Shown here one piece after another: positions 57,595-64,000 of a stretch of DNA of 64,000 nucleotides (positions within the stretch are counted from its first letter, which is position 1; every line of letters starts with the position of its first letter). The DNA lies in contig CAXAMN010018613.1 of assembly GCA_963970005.1 (NCBI GenBank), forward strand, positions 31,611-95,610, given 5' to 3'. The notes below the pieces were generated by a model. The model was not told where the DNA came from. It saw only the letters and a list, made by a program, of their open reading frames with translations, and made no database searches. Origin of the DNA: Durusdinium trenchii. Its lineage: Eukaryota > Sar > Dinophyceae > Suessiales > Symbiodiniaceae. Made by a program: the position numbers and the translations under genes.

Positions 57595-58070
57595 TCATGT
57601 AACTGTCCTTTCACTCATTGAACTGTGTGATGCGCTTGATAAGTATTTGTCCGCGCACGTCAAAGTAGGCTTCACATGGGTATGTATGTTTGTAAAAAGG
57701 TGTCCAAGAAGATGGATGTGGGATTTTGGAGCTGTGCGAAACATACCCTGAAGCATCCCCCGGAGCGATCGATAATATGCGGCAACAACAGTGTTTGCGT
57801 TCTGCAACGTTATATATATATATATATATTTATATTTGTTTGGTTTGAACCAGAGTTAGTTGCAGAACGACGCTGAACCTGCTTCAAAGTGTTTTATGTG
57901 GAATTGTTGCTCAACTTCCTGGCGTAGGTCAGCTTGTGAAACTGAAATTGGCTGAAGAAGAGTGCCGTGCCACAGTTTTGGAAACATGTACACTGCTGGC
58001 TCCCAACACTCATACTTGTATGTGCTGTCGGCTTCCTTACCGGCCTACGTTTTGGGCTATTTATGTTTCC
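57595..58070. other. No gene recognised
   Basis: Short frames only; contains an (AT)n run at 57810-57836. Confidence 0.3.
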
Positions 58071-58075
58071 ATTCA

Positions 58076-58362
58076 TCGATCTCATGATATGTAATGTTCG
58101 GTTTCACAACATGTTCATCGGTTTCACAACATTGTCATCGGTTTCACAACATTGTCATCGGTGTATGGATGTTGTCATCGACGAATCATGTGATGAAAAT
58201 GGGGTGGGGGGGTTCTGATGGAATGAGGACGTGGATGTCATGCTGAGAACATCGTTATCGATTTCATGATATGTAATCTTCAGTTTCACAACATGATCAG
58301 CGTTTTCATAGCATTGTCATTGGCTTCACCACACCACAGGTTGTCATCGGTTTCACAACAGT
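58076..58362. repeat. ATCGGTTTCACAACATTGTC satellite
   Basis: The ~20-base unit repeats at 58099-58160 and, diverged, at 58280-58360. The longer pattern TTTCATGATATGTAATSTTC + TTTCACAACATG starts at about 58080 and again at about 58263, indicating a higher-order repeat of about 183 bases. Confidence 0.8.
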
Positions 58363-58800
58363 CACCGGTGGTCACCCTGTTGCAATAAGCGTTCGAAGCG
58401 GTCTCTGAATGTGGGAAAGAAAAGGTTGGCAGCAGTTTGAAAATTTTAAAACAAACACTCAAACACCCTCGAAAATAAATCATCCCGTTTTCCGGACAAA
58501 AACCCTGGAAGGGTTGCATTCTCAAGAAATGGTGACCTGGTTTCGGCAACCCGTTTTCGCCGCTAAAATTTGTTTCTTTGTGTGCAAACGCACGAAATCA
58601 GCCAAAACGTGGGCCGTTAACGAACCCGGCGGGTTGTATGTGGCCTTTCAGGCACAGCGACCTGGGACTTGTTCCTTCAGGCAGTGACTATGTTTGTTCC
58701 TGAGTCTTTTGCGGAAGCAGGAAAGTGGTCAATGTCCTGCTGCATTTCGAGTGCAGACTGCTGGCAACTAATCTAGGCTACAGCAGCTGATCCACTTTGC
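58363..58800. other. No gene recognised
   Basis: A 92-codon plus frame (58409-58687) without motif. Confidence 0.3.
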
Positions 58801-58803
58801 AGG

Positions 58804-59061
58804 ATGAGTCAAGCTCGGCTCTTGAAACCGAGGCCCATCACTGGGAATACCATCCTTTGTGCCTTTTTGGGAATCTTGTTCAGCTCCACCGTGCGGGTCC
58901 TAGATGGTCCTTCTTTACGCAACAGAATGCAGAGACAGTTCGACGTCGACTCGTGCACGTTGATTGAAATGCCAGAGGTGACACTTGAAAAACACCTGTG
59001 TTTTGCAAATGAAGTGCAACAAGGCTACTGGGATGGGATGGGATTGGAGTTCAGGAGTTGA
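58804..59061 (+). CDS. Candidate small ORF or first exon, unrecognised
   Basis: The ATG follows CCACTTTGCAG|G directly, a good AG|G acceptor. The frame is 85 codons (MSQARLLKPRPITGNTILCA, with a hydrophobic stretch ILCAFLGILFSS). The frame two bases away is also open and protein-like (HHWEYHPLCLFGNLVQLHRA), so the site could be an internal exon in that frame. No family recognised. Confidence 0.25.
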   Translation: MSQARLLKPRPITGNTILCAFLGILFSSTVRVLDGPSLRNRMQRQFDVDSCTLIEMPEVTLEKHLCFANEVQQGYWDGMGLEFRS

Positions 59062-59064
59062 CTT

Positions 59065-62000
59065 TGTGCTGACCTAGGTGAAACGATTAGTGCTGAGGCT
59101 GGGTTATTGTGAATTGTGACATGTTGTGACTAGCTTTTTTTTCTGCACAAGGACTTCATACAACATGGCAAGCAAAAGAAAGGATGCTGCATACACATAT
59201 AGATATATATATATATATTAATTATATTTAATTATAGATTACTGAGGCAAGTCCAGCAAGGGCAGTCTACCAAGTGGGCCAGGTTGTTCTACCGCCATGC
59301 CATTGCCTACAATCAGCGTCCCACTACTTCTGTGGAAGCAAGAAAGTATCAGCTGAGGCCAAGGGGCAGACAAGCATTCATTGTTCAGCGCGTTACTAGA
59401 GGTCCATACTCCATACAAGCCCTTTCTTGTTAGTGACATTGGACTTGACAGTGCAAAGTTGGTTGCCATTGAACCATGCAAGTGGTAGACAGTGGTGCCA
59501 GCGCATCAGATTTCAGCTGTTCCCTCAAAAGTGTAAAGCTCGCAGGTATTGGCACGAACTTGCAGAGATGGGCAAGTGGACTTGACGGGATCTAAGTGGG
59601 TGATCACTTTGCATTTGCAGTAGTAGTGTTGCATTGTATCCAGTGATGGGACAAGATTGTACGACTGCAACGGGCTGTAATCCATGTACTGTACATTTAA
59701 ACGCCTAAGCTAAGCATCTGAAGTTTGAGGTCAAAGGTAGCAATGTGTTTGTGTGTGTGTGTTGGTTGGTTTTGCAATGATGCATAGGGGTTGCGTGGCA
59801 ACAGTGAGGGTGGAGAAATGTAGAGAACGGTCGTATACAGTCGTTTTTGAAGCGCTTTCGATCGCCTGCACGATCGTCTATTGCTTTGCTGCGTGATTTG
59901 GTCCAACTGCGCTTGTGCATAAACTCGGGCTCAAAACCCTTGTTTGCGGAAAGAGTCGAGTCTACCCCAGATTTCTCCAGGACTAGTTGTTCGTGACAGG
60001 TCTTCCATTGCCCCAAGAGTGCATGCGCGCTAATGTACTATATTGTACTACATAATATTGCTAAGTTGTGCCCTGCCTTGGGCCTTGTCGGCTTTGGGGT
60101 CGAACGACACTTAGAACTTGCGAGTCGACCATCGTTGACCAGGCATCATTGGAAGCTTCTTGGGCTTCGGCAGCTCCGTGGCCATGTGCATGTTGGGTGG
60201 CTTAGATGGGCTCACCATGTTTTACGCATCACTACGCACTTGCACGTGTGTAATCCTTTCAAAGGCTGGTCGACAAACCTATGGTTTTAATTTGTGAGTT
60301 TATGTTTGGATCTCTTCGGGGGTTGAAGAGCTTATTGATAGTTTGCGCTACAGAGAGCACAAACTGGCTCTACTTTTGGTCAGGCTGACTCCACAGCCAC
60401 GTGCAGCAGTAGCGTTCCAAGCCTTCTGGTTGTCCTTGTGTGGATGCCTAGTGGATGAAGAAAGGAATGCGTGTAGGTGAAACAAAGTTGGGCCAAGTGC
60501 CTTCTTGTTTGGGCCGTCAAGGTTGGGAACTCATTGGCTGCTGCCACTGATTCGCGGCGGTGCTTGTGCAGTTGTGCTCATAACAGCAAGAAGCAAGGCC
60601 ATTGGGCCACCACGAACTGTCACTGGCACTTTGATCTTGACAAGGGTCCTATTTGACAGCATCCCTGGGCTTGTGCAGGCAACCTTTGACGGTTGGCTGA
60701 CAGTTTGGCCGTTGCTTGGCTGATAATCACTGTGCTCCACAGAATCTCTGAACGTATTCAACTCTGATAGGTCAGAAGTCTTTAATTGAAAATCCGCTGT
60801 CAGACCGTCATTCTGCATGATGTCGTTGTTTTAGCTTGGCATATTTAAACCAGCAAGGAAGACTGTTTTTCCGATCAAAACGGTATCTCAGGGGCTTCAT
60901 GAATTTTGCTTACGTCGGTGTCAAGACCACCGAATTCATGGCTGCCACCTCAGACTCAGAGTGTTCAATCAGACACCCACACCTCCACAATTCGAGGTAG
61001 AAACTCATATTTGGCAGGTTTGGCGTGCACAGCGCATCGTTGCAGAGGAAGAACTTCTGCTTCAGGCAACTTGAACTTGACAATATAAAGCAAAGGTCAA
61101 AAATTGAAAAGCATGCTTGTCGTTAACGCATGTTGACATAAAGGCCAGTCAAGTAAGTCACAACAATGCGTCCGCATGTTTTCTGTTTTTCCTTTGTGGA
61201 AGGTTTATCCTGACATGCCCAGCATTGGTCGGAAGGCCAGTATTGAGCTTATGGCCAGACAAGCTAGTTTGACTATGTTTGCTCGTTAAGTCTCAACTGG
61301 AACAAACTGAACAATCGAGCAAATGATTGATTCCAGATATCATAAGGTTCAATAGTGTGTTTGGATTCTGCAAAGTAAGTCATTGATAGAATATCATGCA
61401 GCAAAGGAACAGAACACATGAAGGTTATCATCATCATTGTAATCATTTCCTGTACGGATGCCGCAGATGTTTTCATTTGAACCGTTCCTCCCGTTGTGAA
61501 CACCAGTTACGCGATCCTGACGAAGAGGAGGAGGTGGATCCACCGCAGGAGAGTGTGTTCTGCGATGTACATAAAGATATGTAAAGAGTTTTTGCACCAA
61601 GAGATGCCCACTGCAATTGCGGGCCCAGCTCCAATGCAAGAGTTATATACGTTGTTTGCATGCAGGTCATTGAACCATTACCACAAGCTGTGCAAGTTCT
61701 CCGCCCAAATCTAGCAAAGCAAGTTTCTTCTCAGCTTTGACACACTGTTGTAAGGACGGCGGCGCTTGAGGCTGGTTTGGGTCACTTTGAGAAAGTAGCT
61801 TGGAATATGTGTTGAAAGGTTTGAAATCGCAGATGGCTTTTGTTGCCCATCAAGTGGTGTGACTTACAATTCAAACCCGGCAACTAAAGCGGTGGCTAGA
61901 AGGCTATCCAATGTCCTGACAAGTTTCAGAGGTTGCACAGTGACAGGACAAAAGGCATATGCAATTTGTCCATGAAGAGAAGTAAAAAGTATGCTTCACA

Positions 62001-63195
62001 CTGAGGAAACATGTCAAGCAAAGAGACCTATAAACGTGTCTTGACAAGAAAGGTCTGTGATTTGAAATCATGAACCTGTAATGTGGAACCTCTTGCATAG
62101 CCACTGGATCATCACCAGAAAGAGGCCGTGCGGAAAGAACATACATGGTAAACACACGATAAACATGGTTCTATACTCGTGTATTCACGACTAAGCATTT
62201 TAGCAAATGCTTTTTGCACCTTGTGGAGTCCAAGCGGTTCATTGCCGGTGAAGGTTTCGTGTGGGACAATTGCAATCGCCTTTCAACTTTGAAGTCGTTC
62301 CTTTTCTTTCACCTTTCGACGGCAGGTTGCGTGACCTGGATCGTTTCACCAGAGACCTCGCAACGATGGCGCGCAGCTGGAGCCAACGAGCACCGCAACC
62401 CCCATTTTTTTCGCACAGCTTCTTATTTGATGGATTGTTGTGTGGAATTCACATGCTAAGCAAAGCTGTTTGAGATTCAATTGGAATTCATAGCCAAGAC
62501 CGTAGCTTTAGCTCTTGTGCTTGCTCGGCAAATGCCGAAAGAGGCAAGGTTGATGCGACACTTCCAAATAGAGTTCGCGCGTGCGACATACATTGGCGGT
62601 TCTTGTTTTGTTTGATACAAATTGGTTAGAGTCAGCAGCAATACTACTGGCAGTAGCAACCCTGATTCGCAGCCGAAACAAAACCAAGCAGAAACGATCC
62701 CTGTTAGCCTCATTGTGGTTTTCCAAAACAACAGCCGCAATTGCTTTTCCAAAACATCGCCGCTCTCCATGTTGTAATCCAGAGAACGAACATTGCAAGA
62801 GAAATAGAGCAGTGTGATGTATTTTTTGACATCACAAGAAAACACATTGCTACTGAGTCAGCTGAAGATTGAAGATATGTATGAAGATGTATGTATATAT
62901 TAAATTATTTGCAAGATAGGGAGCGCCAGCACGACATGGCTGGAGCTTGCTTCTAGTTTTCCTGCCAAGATAGTTCAAAAGACAGGACAAGCAAACCATA
63001 ATGTCCCATTGTCAAATAAATACAAAGACGGCTCTCCGTTGTTTGATGCCACCAGAATGTAAAGAGGAATTGGAGAAGAGAAGCTCATTTCAAGAGAAAC
63101 GAGAAACGCAACTTGCCAACCAAAACTTATATAGCTGGAAGGACTTGCCTGCCAAGAGAAGACTAAGTTTTGAGTAAAGATGAAGTGCAACGCGA
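59065..63195. other. Gene-poor stretch
   Basis: Contains (AT)n at 59197-59219 and (GT)n at 59744-59762. Short frames on both strands; 60505-60723 plus and 60531-60818 minus overlap and neither is favoured. Confidence 0.3.
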
Positions 63196-63200
63196 TTCAG

Positions 63201-63325
63201 GCATGTATAATGTGTTTCTTTATATATATAATATAATATATATACATGCGGAAAGAGTATATAGAGTTGAGAAGAGAGGCATGTGTAATGTGTTTATATA
63301 TATAATATATATATATACACATGCA
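63201..63325. repeat. Duplicated GGCATGT-TAATGTGTTT + (AT)n unit
   Basis: AGGCATGTATAATGTGTTTC with an AT run to TACATGCGG (63199-63252) is repeated as AGGCATGTGTAATGTGTTTA with an AT run to CACATGCAG (about 63279-63326). Confidence 0.75.
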
Positions 63326-63374
63326 GATTTCAGGGCTACGCCCCTGCCGCCGACCCCTAGAGAAACAGGAAACT

Positions 63375-63446
63375 GGTAAGTTAGACAAAGGCATCTGCTG
63401 CGCAAGCAGGATGCGCTGCATAAGCGCTGCCTTTGCGTAACTTACC
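63375..63446. repeat. T-shaped double-hairpin structure (three-way junction)
   Basis: The outer stem pairs GGTAAGTTAgaCAAAGGCA (63375-63393) with TGCCTTTGcgTAACTTACC (63428-63446), 17 of 19 pairs. Inside are two perfect hairpins with 5-bp stems and 5-base loops: CTGCT-GCGCA-AGCAG (63395-63409) and GCGCT-GCATA-AGCGC (63413-63427). No coding frame explains it. Confidence 0.85.
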
Positions 63447-63594
63447 TAAACGTTAGTTTGCGTTGGTCTCCCAAATCAAATCCTTGCACGAGTTGTTGGC
63501 ATCAGGTAGCTTTGGAGTGCAAATTGTACAAAGACAGAAGTATCTTTCTCCCTTGTTACTCAGAAAAGCACACTCTCTCTATAGATTTACATAC

Positions 63595-63735
63595 ATATAT
63601 ATATATATATACGTATAAGACATACCAAACACAGCATGGCCAGGATGATAAGATAGCATAAGAACATGTGAATATATATATATATATGCATGTGTATGTA
63701 TATGTATGTATATTATGTATATATATATACATATG
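63595..63735. repeat. AT / ATGT microsatellite cluster
   Basis: Runs of (AT)n at 63597-63611 and 63673-63687, then TGTATGTATATG-type sequence to 63735. Tyr/Ile-rich frames here are artefacts. Confidence 0.85.
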
Positions 63736-64000
63736 TTTGTATCTGTATGTATAAGCGGATATGTCATTTTTCTGCAAACTCTTTTCCTGAAAGTTGACAG
63801 AGTGTTCTTGCTCAGAAAACAAGCGAGCCCTGAAGAAGCTTAAGTATTTGGAGGTTTGATTAGTTAGGGTTTCAATCAACCGTTTGCTGAATGCCCTGGA
63901 AGAACAGGCGCAAGAATACATTGGACAGCAGGTGGCTCATGGAGCCATGTAGCAGCAATCTAACTGGGCAATCGACATCAGGCGCGGCTCGATATTTAAG

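Noticed and set aside
58076-58362. Regular repeats considered as a CRISPR-like array
   Set aside because: Units are contiguous or diverged without unique spacers of constant length, and the genome is eukaryotic.
60505-60818. Overlapping 72-codon plus and 95-codon minus frames
   Set aside because: Both are open with no motif or splice signal to choose between them.

Overview
The window looks like nuclear DNA of a dinoflagellate, most like the Symbiodiniaceae. The reasons are four. Gene density is very low. Several decayed retroelement protein families match ones I associate with Symbiodinium-type genomes. Trinucleotide, tetranucleotide and (AT)n microsatellites are abundant. One recognisable gene carries an intron with the unusual GA donor and AG|G acceptor known from this group. 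I see no rRNA, tRNA, CRISPR or bacterial operon structure.

Layout. 1-5590: a decayed minus-strand retroelement-type protein built from tandem modules with CxxC zinc-ribbon-like motifs, ending in a coiled-coil ORF and a further ORF that runs off the left edge. 5590-8440: no gene recognised. 8441-12930: a composite repeat block with two long trinucleotide arrays, a near-perfect palindrome, a repeated conserved hairpin and short tandem repeats. 13270-14395: a purine-rich minisatellite. 14400-40860: mostly gene-poor, with scattered open segments that could be exons (best at 20969-21456 and 22419-22707; weaker at 26585 and 31044), a short interspersed repeat at 23.26 kb with an inverted partner at 38.07 kb, and low-complexity tracts.

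40867-42750 is the best genic region. A confidently recognised two-exon gene for a vitamin K epoxide reductase (VKOR/VKORC1 family; 160 residues, all active-site cysteines present) lies on the plus strand. Just upstream and in the same orientation is a phase-consistent exon pair of unknown function.

44600-50100 is a repeat and mobile-element zone: GCGCTAG motif clusters, a decayed minus-strand reverse transcriptase (46.08-48.10 kb) between two ~360-bp direct repeats, and a decayed plus-strand ORF. 54347-57038 is a broken Ty1/copia element (gag, integrase, linker, RT start) fused to the 3' part of a DIRS/YR-type reverse transcriptase, followed by a tandem duplication (57.18-57.59 kb) and a 20-bp-type satellite (58.08-58.36 kb). 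The right end holds AT microsatellites and a 72-nt T-shaped double-hairpin structure at 63375-63446.

Apart from VKOR, almost everything recognisable is mobile-element debris, so no joint pathway is claimed. Exon calls without a recognised family are hypotheses based on open frames and splice signals only.
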